64,000 nucleotides of DNA from Acidobacteriota bacterium (GCA_019244185.1 JAFATB010000014.1:189587-253586), one strand, 5' to 3'. Shown: positions 32,234 to 41,839, numbered from the stretch's first letter. Translations and numbers: made by a program. Notes: generated by a model from the sequence alone, not told the origin.

Positions 32234-32245
32234 CCGACCGGTCGG
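32234..32245. promoter_or_regulatory. TetR-type operator CCGACCGGTCGG
   Basis: A 12-bp perfect palindrome in the 5' leader, just after the predicted start point, extended as AACCGACCGGTCGG and followed by a second CCGGT half. The ACCGACCGGTCGGT pattern is known for TetR-family regulators of fatty-acid genes. It is the likely target of the TetR protein encoded at 39050-39706, acting as a roadblock repressor. Confidence 0.6.
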
Positions 32246-32268
32246 CCGGTAAAACCGGAGGGAGACAA

Positions 32269-35103
32269 ATGAACCCCACCATGCATCGTTGGATCGCGCT
32301 GTGCCTGCTGCTCCTCGCGGCCGCCGCGCCCGCCGCCTTCGCACAGATCGACAAAGGCTCGATCGAGGCGGTCGCGCTCGACCAGACCAAAGCTCCTCTC
32401 CCCGGCGTGACGGTCACGGTCACGCGGCCGGAGACCGGCTTCGAGACCGTTGCCGTCACCGACTCCTCGGGCACGGCGCGCTTTCCCTCCCTCACGCCCG
32501 GCACCTACCAGGTGAAGTTCAACCTGGAAGGCTTCGCGCCCGTGGCCGCGCAGACGATCACGCTGCGCGTCGGTCAGGAAGCGAAGATCGGCGCGGCGAT
32601 GCAGGCGTCGGCGAGCGAGACGATCACCGTGAGCGCGGAGGCGCCGGTCGTCGACGTGCACAAGACCGACTCGTCGACGAACATCGTGCCGGAGCAGATC
32701 GAGTCGCTGCCGGTGCAGAACCGCGACTTCCAGAACCTCGCCTTCCTCGCGCCGGGCGTGCAGCGCGAGCGCGGCGGCTTCCGCTTCATCACCGGCGGTC
32801 CGGTGATCGGCGCGGGCGGCAACGCGTCGCAGTCGACGATCTTCGTCGACGGCGTCGATCTCACCGATCAGGTGAACGGCCTCGCCCGCGCGCGCTTCAG
32901 CCAGGACGCGGTGCGCGAGTTCCGCGTGATCACGAACCGCTTCGACAGCGAGATCGGCGGCTCGTCGGGCGGCGCGCTGTCGATCGTGACGAAGTCGGGC
33001 ACGAACGACATGCACGGCAGCGCGTTCGGCTTCTTCCGCGACGCGTCGCTGCGCGCGAAGGGCGCACGCGACCTCAAGAAGAACGACGATTACTCGCGCC
33101 ATCAGTTCGGCGCGACGCTCGGCGGACCGATCGTGCGCGACAAGGCGTTCTACTTCGCCTCGCTCGAGCAGATCAGCGAAGACAACGCGACGCTCTTCCG
33201 TCCGGGCGGTGCGTTCGCGTCGCAGGCGGCCGACATCGGGCTGCCGCTCGACCAGACGCTGCTCTTCGGCAGCGGCGACGTCAACATCAATTCGCAGATG
33301 GACGCCGGCGTGCGCCTCGTCTACGAGAAGTTCTCGCAGGACAACTTCCGCGTCGGCTCGACGTTCGGCGATCCGACCACCGACGAGTCGTACGGACAGA
33401 CGCTCGACCGCAAGAACTGGAACGCGACGTTCGAGCACAACTGGTCGCTCTCGTCCGCGTCGTCGAATGAGGCGCGCCTGCAGTACGGCAAGCGCCGCTT
33501 CGCAGAGCCGACGAATTCCGACGCGGTCGCGGAGTGGTATTCGAGCGGCAACACGCTCAAGACCGGCGGCAACATCCTCGGCGATCTCCTCGGCGACGGC
33601 TCGACGTGGGAGCTGCGCGACACCTTCCATCACCACTTCGCCGCCGGCCGCGGCTCGCACGACTTCAAGGCCGGCGCGTCGCTGCAGCACGTGAAGGAAC
33701 GCTTCCGCCTCGACACCTACGAGCACGGCCTCTTCATCTATCTCACCGACAACCGCACGCTGCCGCTCGCGTACGCGTACGGCGTCGGCTCGTCCGACGT
33801 CACGACCGACACCGACATCTACGGCGCATTCCTCGAAGACTCGTGGCGCCCGAACGAGAAGCTCGTCATCAACGGCGGCCTGCGCTACGACCTCGACACG
33901 AACGGCAACAACGAGGGCTTCACGCATCCGCTGATTACGACGCCGCGCAAGCGCGACACGAACAACTACCAGCCGCGTGCGTCGTTCAGCTACGACTTCT
34001 TCGGCAACGGCACGAACGTACTGCGCGGCGGCGCCGGCAAGTTCACCGGCCGCTATCTCCTCGTGCCGGCGCTCACGGAACGGCAGGCGAACGGCGTCAC
34101 CGGCCGCGTGACGTTCACGCGCGTCAACGGCGCGCTCCTCGGCTTCCCCGCGCTCGCGCTCGATCCGAACAACCCGACCACGACCGGCATCGTCTCGAAG
34201 CCTGCCATCACGCTGCTCTCGCCCGACTATCACCAGCCGGAGTCGACGCAGGCCACGCTCGGCTACACGATGAAGCTCGGCGCCTCGCGCCTCTTCCTCG
34301 ACGCCGAAGGTATCTACGTGAAGGGCGACGACGAGATCGTCATCCGCGACATCAACTGGAGCGGCAACGCCACGCGCCTCCGCCCGCTGACGCAGTACGA
34401 CCAGGTCAACGAGTACACGAACGACGGCCACTCGAAGTATCAGGCGCTCGTGCTCTCGCTCAACGGCAACATCCGCCAGAACGATCTCCTCACGGCATCC
34501 GTGACGTTCGGGAACAAGAAGAACGTCAGCGACGACTTCAGCCCCGACTTCCCGACCGGCTATCCGAACGATCCGGCAAACATCGAGGCCGAATACGGCC
34601 GCGCGCGCGGCGACGAGCGCTATCGCGTCGTGCTGTCGGGCGTGTTCCATCTGCCGCTCGGCTTCCTCGCCGCGCCGATCTTCGAATACGGTTCGGGCCA
34701 GCCGTGGACGCACCGCCTCGGCTACGACTACAACGCCGACGGCAAGAACTCCGACCGCGAGATCGATCCGCTGCATCCGGAGCTCGGCTCGTACGAGCGC
34801 AACGCCGAAGACGGCCCGAGCTTCAAACAGCTCTCGCTGCGCTTGACGAAGGCGTTCGCCGTCGCGGGCAGCCAGCTCGAGCTCATCGCCGAGGCGTTCA
34901 ACCTGACGAATGAGACGAACTTTGATGTGCAGTCGGTGTCGGGCGGCCAGTATCTCAGCGGTCCGACGGCGGCGCAGGTCGCGGCGCACAACGCGAATCC
35001 CGCGGTGGCGCTGCCGGCGCTGGTCCCGAATCCGACCTTCGGCCGTTACAACTCCACGCTGCCCGCGCGCGAGTTCCAGCTCGGCGTGCGCTTCGTGTTC
35101 TAA
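32269..35103 (+). CDS. TonB-dependent outer-membrane receptor with carboxypeptidase-regulatory domain
   Basis: 944 residues. Residues 1-26 form a signal peptide; about 27-105 form a carboxypeptidase-regulatory-like (CnaB-type) domain (IEAVALDQTKAPLPGVTVTV); about 115-230 form a plug (DSSTNIVPEQIESLPVQNRD and STIFVDGVDLTDQV); the rest is a 22-strand-type barrel ending in FQLGVRFVF with the terminal Phe typical of outer-membrane insertion. This Oar-like architecture is abundant in Acidobacteriota and Bacteroidota. GGAGGGA precedes the ATG. The promoter, operator and lipid genes that follow suggest uptake of a lipid-like or acyl compound. Confidence 0.88.
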   Translation: MNPTMHRWIALCLLLLAAAAPAAFAQIDKGSIEAVALDQTKAPLPGVTVTVTRPETGFETVAVTDSSGTARFPSLTPGTYQVKFNLEGFAPVAAQTITLRVGQEAKIGAAMQASASETITVSAEAPVVDVHKTDSSTNIVPEQIESLPVQNRDFQNLAFLAPGVQRERGGFRFITGGPVIGAGGNASQSTIFVDGVDLTDQVNGLARARFSQDAVREFRVITNRFDSEIGGSSGGALSIVTKSGTNDMHGSAFGFFRDASLRAKGARDLKKNDDYSRHQFGATLGGPIVRDKAFYFASLEQISEDNATLFRPGGAFASQAADIGLPLDQTLLFGSGDVNINSQMDAGVRLVYEKFSQDNFRVGSTFGDPTTDESYGQTLDRKNWNATFEHNWSLSSASSNEARLQYGKRRFAEPTNSDAVAEWYSSGNTLKTGGNILGDLLGDGSTWELRDTFHHHFAAGRGSHDFKAGASLQHVKERFRLDTYEHGLFIYLTDNRTLPLAYAYGVGSSDVTTDTDIYGAFLEDSWRPNEKLVINGGLRYDLDTNGNNEGFTHPLITTPRKRDTNNYQPRASFSYDFFGNGTNVLRGGAGKFTGRYLLVPALTERQANGVTGRVTFTRVNGALLGFPALALDPNNPTTTGIVSKPAITLLSPDYHQPESTQATLGYTMKLGASRLFLDAEGIYVKGDDEIVIRDINWSGNATRLRPLTQYDQVNEYTNDGHSKYQALVLSLNGNIRQNDLLTASVTFGNKKNVSDDFSPDFPTGYPNDPANIEAEYGRARGDERYRVVLSGVFHLPLGFLAAPIFEYGSGQPWTHRLGYDYNADGKNSDREIDPLHPELGSYERNAEDGPSFKQLSLRLTKAFAVAGSQLELIAEAFNLTNETNFDVQSVSGGQYLSGPTAAQVAAHNANPAVALPALVPNPTFGRYNSTLPAREFQLGVRFVF

Positions 35104-35109
35104 GAACGA

Positions 35110-35835
35110 ATGGACCTCAACCTCCAGGACAAAGTCATCATCGTCACCGGTGGCGCGGCCGGAATCGGCCGCGCCACCGTGGCCGCGTTCGAGCGTGAGG
35201 GCGCGCGCGTGGTGTCGTGGGACGTCACGAGCGAGCCGCGCATCGACGTCACCAGTCGCGAGTCGGTGGAAGCGGCGACGAACGCGGTGCTGCAGCAACA
35301 AGGCCGCATCGACGTGCTCGTCAACAACGCCGGCATCGTCCGCGACTCGCAGCTCATCAAGTGGAAGGACGGCGAAGTCGTGGCCACGATGGACGATGCC
35401 ACGTTCGACGCCGTGATCAACGTCAACCTGCGCGGCGTCTTCGTCTGCACGCGCGCCGTCGTGCCGCACATGATCGCGCGCGGCGGCGGCGTGGTGCTCA
35501 ACGCGTCGTCGATCGTCGGCCTCTACGGAAACTTCGGCCAGACCAACTATGCCGCCACGAAGGCGGGCGTGATCAGCTTCACGCAGACGTGGGCGCGCGA
35601 GCTGGGGCGCTACAACATCCGCGTCAACGCCGTCGCGCCGGGATTCATCAGCACCGAGATGGTCAAGGCGATGCCGGAGAAGGTGCTCGGCGTGATGGCG
35701 GCCAGGACGCCGCTCGGCAAGCTCGGCGAGCCCGACGACATCGCCAACGCCTACGTCTGGCTCGCGTCGGACGCCGCGAAGTTCGTGCACGGCACCGTGC
35801 TCTCCGTCGACGGCGGTCTGGTGATGGGAACCTGA
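35110..35835 (+). CDS. SDR oxidoreductase, FabG-like 3-oxoacyl reductase
   Basis: 241 residues. The Rossmann motif is TGGAAGIG (13-20), NNAG is at 72-75, the catalytic Ser is in LNASSIVG (133-134), Tyr147 and Lys151 lie in YAATKAG, and the end SVDGGLVMG is typical of classical SDRs. It reduces a carbonyl, most likely a 3-oxoacyl thioester, with NAD(P)H. It begins 6 bp after the TonB receptor stop and overlaps the KAS III-like gene (TGATG), placing it in the lipid operon. Confidence 0.9.
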   Translation: MDLNLQDKVIIVTGGAAGIGRATVAAFEREGARVVSWDVTSEPRIDVTSRESVEAATNAVLQQQGRIDVLVNNAGIVRDSQLIKWKDGEVVATMDDATFDAVINVNLRGVFVCTRAVVPHMIARGGGVVLNASSIVGLYGNFGQTNYAATKAGVISFTQTWARELGRYNIRVNAVAPGFISTEMVKAMPEKVLGVMAARTPLGKLGEPDDIANAYVWLASDAAKFVHGTVLSVDGGLVMGT

Positions 35836-36854
35836 TGGCCTACGCAAACATCGTTTCGACCGGCGCGTACGTGCCGGAGATCGAGATGACGAACGCGCGG
35901 CTGCGCGAGCGATTCGCCGCGACGGCGCCGGAGTTCGTCGACAAGATGGAAGCGGCCAGCGGCATCCGCACGCGCTGGTACGCGCCCGACGAATGGTCGG
36001 CGTCGGACCTCGCGCTGCGCGCGACGCAGGAAGCGCTCGCGCGCGCGAACAAGTCGCCCGAAGACCTCGACCTCATCATTCTCGGGACGGACTCGCCCGA
36101 CTACATCACGCCGGCGACGTCGGTCGTGCTGCAGGGAAAGCTCGGCGCGAAGAACGCCGGCACGTTCGACGTCGGCTGCGCGTGCGCGTCGTTTCCGACC
36201 GCGCTCGCGAACGCGGCCGGCCTCATGGCCACGAACCGCGCGCTGAAGAACGTGCTCGTCGTCTCCGTCTATCAGATGCACAAGCTCGCGAACGCGAGCG
36301 ATCCGATGATCTTCTTCTACGGCGACGGGGCGGGCGCGGCGGTGCTCGAGCGCGGCGACGCGCCCGGCTTCGTCGCCGCGGCGTTCGCCGCAGACGGCAC
36401 GTACGCGAATCGCTGGCTCATTCAGGCCGGCGGCACGGTCGAGCCGGCGAGCGAGGCGGCCGCGCGCGAAGGACGCACGCTCGTGCGCATGCTCGAACGC
36501 TATCCGCCCGAGATCAACAACGACGGCTGGCCGAAGCTCGTGCGCCGCGTCGCGGAGAACGGCGGCTTCGCCGTCGGCGACATCGACTTCGTCATCTTCA
36601 CGCAGGTCCGCAAGCCGACCATCGAGCTCGTGATGGCGAACCTCGAATTGCCGATGAGCAAGACGCACACGGTGATGGAGAAGTGGGGCTACACCGGCTC
36701 CGCTTGCATTCCGATGGCGCTCGACGACGCGCTGCGCGAGAAGAAGATCAAGCCGGGCGATCTCGTCGTGCTGGTCGGCTCCGGCGTCGGCTACAACCAG
36801 GCCGCGGTGGCGTTGCGCATGCCCGCGGCGGAGAGCCGGCTCTTTGGAAATTAA
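35835..36854 (+). CDS. 3-oxoacyl-ACP synthase III (FabH)-like thiolase-fold protein, altered active site
   Basis: 339 residues. The thiolase fold is clear (YVPEIEMTN, ILGTDSPDYITPATS, DVGCACASF with the nucleophile Cys117, FFYGDGAGAAVLE). The canonical His (PHQAN in FabH) reads IFTQVRKP, with Thr256, and the canonical Asn (GNTSAAS) reads GYTGSAC, with Tyr286, so only Cys of the Cys-His-Asn triad is retained. It may do acyl transfer or ester formation rather than decarboxylative condensation. It is translationally coupled with the SDR and the hydrolase. Confidence 0.85.
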   Translation: MAYANIVSTGAYVPEIEMTNARLRERFAATAPEFVDKMEAASGIRTRWYAPDEWSASDLALRATQEALARANKSPEDLDLIILGTDSPDYITPATSVVLQGKLGAKNAGTFDVGCACASFPTALANAAGLMATNRALKNVLVVSVYQMHKLANASDPMIFFYGDGAGAAVLERGDAPGFVAAAFAADGTYANRWLIQAGGTVEPASEAAAREGRTLVRMLERYPPEINNDGWPKLVRRVAENGGFAVGDIDFVIFTQVRKPTIELVMANLELPMSKTHTVMEKWGYTGSACIPMALDDALREKKIKPGDLVVLVGSGVGYNQAAVALRMPAAESRLFGN

Positions 36855-37629
36855 ATCGTCCGCCGACTTCGTGCGCATGACGCGCACGCTCCTCGCCACG
36901 AGCGGTTTCACGCGGCACGAGCGCGACGGCTTCGTCTGGTGGACGGGCGGCGCGGAAGACGCGCCGCCGCTCGTGCTCGTTCACGGCGTCAACGATCAGG
37001 CGGGGACGTGGTTCCCGATCGCGGGCACGCTGGCGAAGCGATTCCGCGTGATCGTGCCCGATCTTCCGGGACACGGCGAAAGCGGACCGAAAGAAGGACC
37101 GCTGCCGCTCTCGCTGATGATCGATCGCCTCCACGAGATCATCCCCGAGCACGCCACGCTCCTCGGCAACTCGATGGGCGGGTGGCTGGCGATGTTCTAC
37201 GCGATCGTGCATCCGGAGCGCGTCGATCGGCTCGTGCTCGAATCGCCGGGCGGTCTCTCGCGTCCGCTGAGCGCGCCGCTCTTCACGCACGATCGCGACG
37301 AGGCGCTCGCGATCCTGCGCGCCGTGCACGGACCGTCGTACGTCGCGCAGCCGTGGGTCGTCGACGCGCTGCTCGAACGCGCGAAAGACGCGCCGATGCT
37401 GCGCCTCACGGAGCTCACCGAGCATCTGCTCGACGAGCGCCTGCACGAGATCCACGTGCCGACGTCGATCCTCTGGGGCGCCGACGACGGCGTCGTGCCG
37501 CGCGACTACACGGAAGCGGTGCACGCGGGGATCGCCGGCTCGACGCTGCACATCATCGAAGGCGCCGCGCACATCCCGCATCTGCAGCAACCGGAGCGAG
37601 TCCTCGCATGTTTGACCTCGATCTTCTGA
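36844..37629 (+). CDS. Alpha/beta hydrolase in the lipid operon
   Basis: About 261 residues from TTG 36844. The oxyanion HG is in VLVHGVNDQAGTW, the nucleophile elbow is GNSMGG with Ser110, the Asp is in GADDGVVP and the His in GAAHIPHLQQPE. This is a thioesterase/esterase/MhpC-like enzyme. The TTG lies inside the end of the KAS III-like gene; GTG 36871 or ATG 36877 are alternative starts. Its 3' end overlaps the ligase gene by 22 bp. It probably releases or hydrolyses an acyl intermediate. Confidence 0.85.
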   Translation: MEIKSSADFVRMTRTLLATSGFTRHERDGFVWWTGGAEDAPPLVLVHGVNDQAGTWFPIAGTLAKRFRVIVPDLPGHGESGPKEGPLPLSLMIDRLHEIIPEHATLLGNSMGGWLAMFYAIVHPERVDRLVLESPGGLSRPLSAPLFTHDRDEALAILRAVHGPSYVAQPWVVDALLERAKDAPMLRLTELTEHLLDERLHEIHVPTSILWGADDGVVPRDYTEAVHAGIAGSTLHIIEGAAHIPHLQQPERVLACLTSIF

Positions 37630-39053
37630 GCGAACGCGCGCGCGTGACGCCCGACCGCGTCGCGCTCGTCTCCGTCGCCACGCGTTCCGGCACCACGAGC
37701 GTACGCCTCACGTACGCGGAGCTGAACGCGCGCGCCGAACGCGCCGCCGGCACGCTGCGCGCGATCGGTCTCGAGGCCGGCGATCGCTTCGGCCTCCTCG
37801 CGCACAACTCCGTCGAGTTCCTCGACTACTTTTTCGCCGCGGGCAAAGCAGGCGCGATCGTCGTGCCGCTCTCGACGCGCGCCACCGCGCACGAGCTCGC
37901 GCACATCGTGGCCGACTGCGGCATGAAGGCGCTCGTGCACGGCCCCGAATTCGACGACGTCACCGCGCAACTCGACGTGCCGCGCCATTCGCTGCACGCA
38001 CCGCACGAAGCCTCGTTCGCCGGCGAAGCGCGCGATCCCGAAGACGTCTACTGCCTGCTCTACACGAGCGGCACGACCGGGAAGCCGAAGGGCGTGATGA
38101 TCCCGCGCCGCCAGCTCTACTGGAACGCGTACAACACCGCCATCAACTGGGGTCTGCGCGACGACGACGTCAGCTCCATCTTCACGCCGCTCTATCACGC
38201 GGGCGGCATCGCCGCGTTCCTGCTGCCGATCTTCGCCGTCGGTGGCGCGATCGTGCTGCATCGCGGCTTCGACGCGACGGAAGTCTGGCGCACAATCGAA
38301 CAGGAGCGCTGCACCGTCGTCCTCGGCGTGCCGACCATCTGGAAGATGCTCATGGACGCGCCGGAGTTCGCGAGCGTCGATCTCTCGCACGTCCGCTGGC
38401 TGATCTCCGGAGGTGCACCTCTCCCGCACTTCATCATTAAGGCCTACCAGCAGCGCGGAGTGGTGTTCAAGCAGGGATATGGCATGACGGAAGTCGGCGT
38501 GAACTGCTTCACCATGACCGTCGAAGACTCGTACCGCAAGCCCGGCTCGATCGGACGGCCGATGCTCTTCACGGAAGTGCGGCTGGAGAACATGGACGGT
38601 GAAGTGGGCGAGATGTCGATCCGCGGGCCGCACGTCTCGCGCGGCTACTGGAACAACGAGGAAGCGACGCGCGCGGCGTACGGCGAGGACGGCTTCTTCC
38701 GCACCGGCGATCTCGCGCGGCGCGACGAGGACGGCTTCTTCTACATCGCCGGGCGACGCAAGGAGATGTTCATCAGCGGCGGCGTCAACGTCTATCCGGC
38801 CGAGATCGAGGCCGAGCTCGTGTCGCATCCCGGCGTCGCGGATGCGGCGGTCGTCGCGGTGCCGGACGACACGTGGGGTGAAGTTGCGGTGGCGTTCGTC
38901 GTATCCTCTGCGAGCGAGGCCGAGCTGACGTCGTATCTCACGCTTCGGATCGCGAAGTACAAGGTGCCGAAGCGGTTCGTGTTCGTCGAGGCATTGCCGC
39001 GCACGCCGTATGGAAAAGTCGTGAAGGAGACGCTGCGCAAGACGCTCGCATGA
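37608..39053 (+). CDS. AMP-forming acyl-CoA synthetase
   Basis: 481 residues of the ANL superfamily. The P-loop is YTSGTTGKPKG, A5 is QGYGMTEVG, A7 is FRTGDLARRDEDGFFYIAGR, A8 is RKEMFISGGVNVYPAEIE, and the C-terminal catalytic Lys is in PYGKVVKE. It activates a carboxylic acid, probably a fatty or aryl acid, as acyl-AMP and then acyl-CoA. At 481 residues it is shorter than long-chain ligases and closer to the medium-chain/aryl group. It overlaps the hydrolase and the TetR gene, so it is translated with them. Confidence 0.91.
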   Translation: MFDLDLLSERARVTPDRVALVSVATRSGTTSVRLTYAELNARAERAAGTLRAIGLEAGDRFGLLAHNSVEFLDYFFAAGKAGAIVVPLSTRATAHELAHIVADCGMKALVHGPEFDDVTAQLDVPRHSLHAPHEASFAGEARDPEDVYCLLYTSGTTGKPKGVMIPRRQLYWNAYNTAINWGLRDDDVSSIFTPLYHAGGIAAFLLPIFAVGGAIVLHRGFDATEVWRTIEQERCTVVLGVPTIWKMLMDAPEFASVDLSHVRWLISGGAPLPHFIIKAYQQRGVVFKQGYGMTEVGVNCFTMTVEDSYRKPGSIGRPMLFTEVRLENMDGEVGEMSIRGPHVSRGYWNNEEATRAAYGEDGFFRTGDLARRDEDGFFYIAGRRKEMFISGGVNVYPAEIEAELVSHPGVADAAVVAVPDDTWGEVAVAFVVSSASEAELTSYLTLRIAKYKVPKRFVFVEALPRTPYGKVVKETLRKTLA

Positions 39054-39706
39054 CCACGATCTCGATCGGCGAACCGACGGTTCGCATGACGCAGGAAGAA
39101 CGCTCGGAGAAAAGCCGCCAACAGATCCTCGACGCCGCCCTCAAGCTGTTCTCGCACAAGGGCTACGGCGCGACGAGCGTCCGCGACATCGCCGAGGAGG
39201 CGGGGCTGTCGAAAGGAAACGTGTATCACCACTTTCCCGACAAGGAGACCATCTTCCGCGGATTGCTCGACCGCTACTTCCAGGCGATGTCGCAGCCGGA
39301 CTTTCCGTTCAACCGCGCGCTCGCGGAAGGCTCGTTCCCGGAGAACCTCGAGGGGATCGGCAATGCGGTGCGGGAGATCGTCCGCGACTATCGCGAGTAC
39401 GTCGCGCTGATCTACGTCGACGTCGTGGAGTTCGACGGCACGCACGTCCGCAAGTTCTACGGCGACATGGCCGAGCGCTTCAACTCCTTCATGAAAGCGC
39501 ACGGGATGGAGAAGGAGCTCGAGGGGAAGCTCGCGGCGGGACTCTCGCCCGTTTCCGCCGTCATGCTGGCCACGCGCATCTTCTATAACTACTTCACGGT
39601 GGAGATCCTCTTCGGCGTCAAGGACCACTTCGGCAAGGACACCGACGCCGCCGTCCGCGAGATCTCGCGCATCCTGCGCCACGGGATGCTCAAGCCGAAC
39701 GCGTAA
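39050..39706 (+). CDS. TetR-family regulator of the lipid operon
   Basis: 218 residues. The N-terminal HTH is QILDAALKLFSHKGYGATSV with AGLSKGNVYHHFPDKE, followed by an all-alpha ligand-binding domain (RVNM-free, acidic FNRALAEGSFPENLEGIGN). It overlaps the ligase as ATGA and closes the operon that begins at the TonB receptor. By position and by the CCGACCGGTCGG operator in the leader, it probably represses the whole unit and is released by an acyl-CoA or free fatty acid. The ligand is inferred. Confidence 0.9.
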   Translation: MTTISIGEPTVRMTQEERSEKSRQQILDAALKLFSHKGYGATSVRDIAEEAGLSKGNVYHHFPDKETIFRGLLDRYFQAMSQPDFPFNRALAEGSFPENLEGIGNAVREIVRDYREYVALIYVDVVEFDGTHVRKFYGDMAERFNSFMKAHGMEKELEGKLAAGLSPVSAVMLATRIFYNYFTVEILFGVKDHFGKDTDAAVREISRILRHGMLKPNA

Positions 39707-39787
39707 CAATCCGGTAGCGTCCGCTCCCAACCGCCGTGGAATCTTCGCGGATCGGCTTACGATTCTCGTCCACGGAGAAAACTCGCT

Positions 39788-41839
39788 ATGCGCGCCCTCA
39801 TCCAACGGCTGTTCGCGCTGTTCCTCATCGTCCCCGCGACCTTGTTCGCGCAACAACAGCAGCAACCGTTTCAGGAGAAGGTCACCGTCACCTACGTCGA
39901 GATCCCGGTGACGGTGGTGCGCAACAACGAGCCGGTGCGCGGGCTGACGAAAGAGAACTTCGTCGTCACCGATGACGGCGTGCGGCGCGACATCGAGTCG
40001 TTCGACGCCGTCGACTTCGCCGCGGCCACCGAGCCGGAGAAACGCATCTCCCCGCTGAATCCCGCGTCGCGCCGCAACTTTCTCCTGCTCTTCGACCTCT
40101 CGTACTCGACGCCGAACAAGGTCTCGCGTGCGCAGCAGGCCGCGCGGAACTTCATCGCCCGCAGCGTGACCGAGCGCGACCTCGTCGCCATCGGCACCGT
40201 CGACGTCGACCACGGCTTCCGCTTCGTCACCACGTTCACGACCGACCGCGAGCTGCTCACCGCGGCGATTGCCAATCCGCGCCACTACCGCGCGCTCGAT
40301 CCGCTGCAGATCGCGAGCACGGACAATCCGCTGGTGACCGAGTCGCAGCCGCAGACCTTCGGCGCGGAAGGAGTCGCGACGCAGGCCGATGCGGGCACCG
40401 ACGCGATGGCGGAGTTCGTCCGCGGCCAGACGAAGATGGATGAAGCGTACCGACGCCTGCGTCTCACCAAGCAGGTGGAGATGCTCGGCGTGGTCGCGCA
40501 CTCGCTGCAGAAGCTCGCCGGCCGCAAGCACGTCGTGCTGTTGTCGGAAGGCTTCGACGCGCGGCTCGTCCAGGGCCGCGGCCTCGGCGAGACGGGCGTG
40601 GAGGCGGCGGAGAACGACGCCATCCAGAACGGCGAGCTGTGGAAGGTCGACAGCGACCAGCGCTACGGCAACGCTCGCGCGCAGCAGGCCATCGTGAAAA
40701 TGGCCGAGGAGTTTCGCCGCGCCGACGCGGTGCTGCATACCGTCGACATCCAGGGCGTGCGCGTGAAGAACGACGTCCGCTCCGGCGCGACCAACAACAA
40801 CAACGAGGGCCTCTATCTCCTCGCCAACTCCACCGGCGGCTCGGTGTTCCGCAACTCGAACGACATCGGCGCCGACTTCGATCACCTCACGCACCAGCAG
40901 GAAGTGGTCTACGTCCTCGGCTTCCAGGCGCCGGTCGACAAGCCGGGCACCTTCCACAAGCTGAGCGTGAAGCTCACCGGCGTGCCGAGCGCGCGCGTGC
41001 AGCACCGCGGTGGCTACTACGACGCCGGCGCGGAGTCGACCATCGAACGCTCGCTCTCCACCGCCGAGATCATCCTCAACGATATCCCGCAGGACGACAT
41101 CGACGTCGCCGCGCTCGCGACCTCGTTCCCCACCGGCGGCACGAAGTCGCAGGTGCCGGTGATCCTCGAGATCTCCGGCAACGATCTCGTGAAGCACGCG
41201 AAAAACGACCTCGCCACGACGGAAGTCTTCGTCTACGCGTTCGACAGCGACGGCGTCGTGCGCGACCGCATCTACGAGCGCATGAAGCTCGACGTGAGCA
41301 AGGTCGGCGACCGCCTGAAGGCGAGCGGCGTGAAGTTCTACGGCACGCTGTCGCTGCCGCCGGGCAAGTACGCGATCAAGTCGCTCGTGCACGTCGGCGA
41401 GACCGATGCGAAGGGCTACAAGCGCGTCAACCTCGACGTCGCGAAAGACGGCGACGTCGCCGTCGTGCAGCCGCTCTTCTTCCAGCAGGCGGCCGGCGCC
41501 GACTGGATCATGGTCAAGGCCGACTCGAAGAAGCCGCAGCCGTATCCGTTCGTCCTCGGCGGCGAATCGTTCGTACCCGACGCGCGCGCCACGCTGCGCG
41601 CCGGCGAGCCTCGCCTCTTCGCGCTTTACGTCTACAACGCCGAGCCGGACGAGCTGACGTGGGACATCGCGCCGACGGCGAAGCTCGTCTCGCAGAACCG
41701 TCCCGCGGGCGGCGACGTCACGCAGTACGTCTTCGCACTCGAGAACGTGCCGCACGACGCGCGCGAGCTCGGCGTGACCATCCACAAGAAGGGCTCGTCG
41801 GACGAACGACACGTGACGGTGCCGATCGTGGTGCGGTGA
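39788..41839 (+). CDS. Exported VWA-domain protein (acidobacterial VWFA-related type)
   Basis: 683 residues. A signal peptide (FALFLIVPATLFAQ) is followed by an immunoglobulin-like start (VTVTYVEIPVTVVRNNEPVR) and GLTKENFVVTDDG, the hallmark of the VWFA-related family widespread in Acidobacteriota. The MIDAS-type metal site is in LLLFDLSYSTPNK (DxSxS). The C-terminal 250 residues form beta-rich domains (PPGKYAIKSLVHVGETDAKG). GGAG lies before the ATG. It probably acts in adhesion or complex assembly outside the inner membrane. Confidence 0.85.
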   Translation: MRALIQRLFALFLIVPATLFAQQQQQPFQEKVTVTYVEIPVTVVRNNEPVRGLTKENFVVTDDGVRRDIESFDAVDFAAATEPEKRISPLNPASRRNFLLLFDLSYSTPNKVSRAQQAARNFIARSVTERDLVAIGTVDVDHGFRFVTTFTTDRELLTAAIANPRHYRALDPLQIASTDNPLVTESQPQTFGAEGVATQADAGTDAMAEFVRGQTKMDEAYRRLRLTKQVEMLGVVAHSLQKLAGRKHVVLLSEGFDARLVQGRGLGETGVEAAENDAIQNGELWKVDSDQRYGNARAQQAIVKMAEEFRRADAVLHTVDIQGVRVKNDVRSGATNNNNEGLYLLANSTGGSVFRNSNDIGADFDHLTHQQEVVYVLGFQAPVDKPGTFHKLSVKLTGVPSARVQHRGGYYDAGAESTIERSLSTAEIILNDIPQDDIDVAALATSFPTGGTKSQVPVILEISGNDLVKHAKNDLATTEVFVYAFDSDGVVRDRIYERMKLDVSKVGDRLKASGVKFYGTLSLPPGKYAIKSLVHVGETDAKGYKRVNLDVAKDGDVAVVQPLFFQQAAGADWIMVKADSKKPQPYPFVLGGESFVPDARATLRAGEPRLFALYVYNAEPDELTWDIAPTAKLVSQNRPAGGDVTQYVFALENVPHDARELGVTIHKKGSSDERHVTVPIVVR

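Noticed and set aside
31681..35847. A 1388-codon open frame on the minus strand, antisense to the TonB receptor and neighbouring genes
   Set aside because: It is Arg/Val/Glu/Ala-rich with no domain or start signal, and it mirrors real genes on the other strand. Long antisense frames are expected at this GC content.
36844..36876. Hydrolase start at TTG taken as certain
   Set aside because: GTG 36871 and ATG 36877 are equally possible, so the TTG is kept only as the longest reasonable start.
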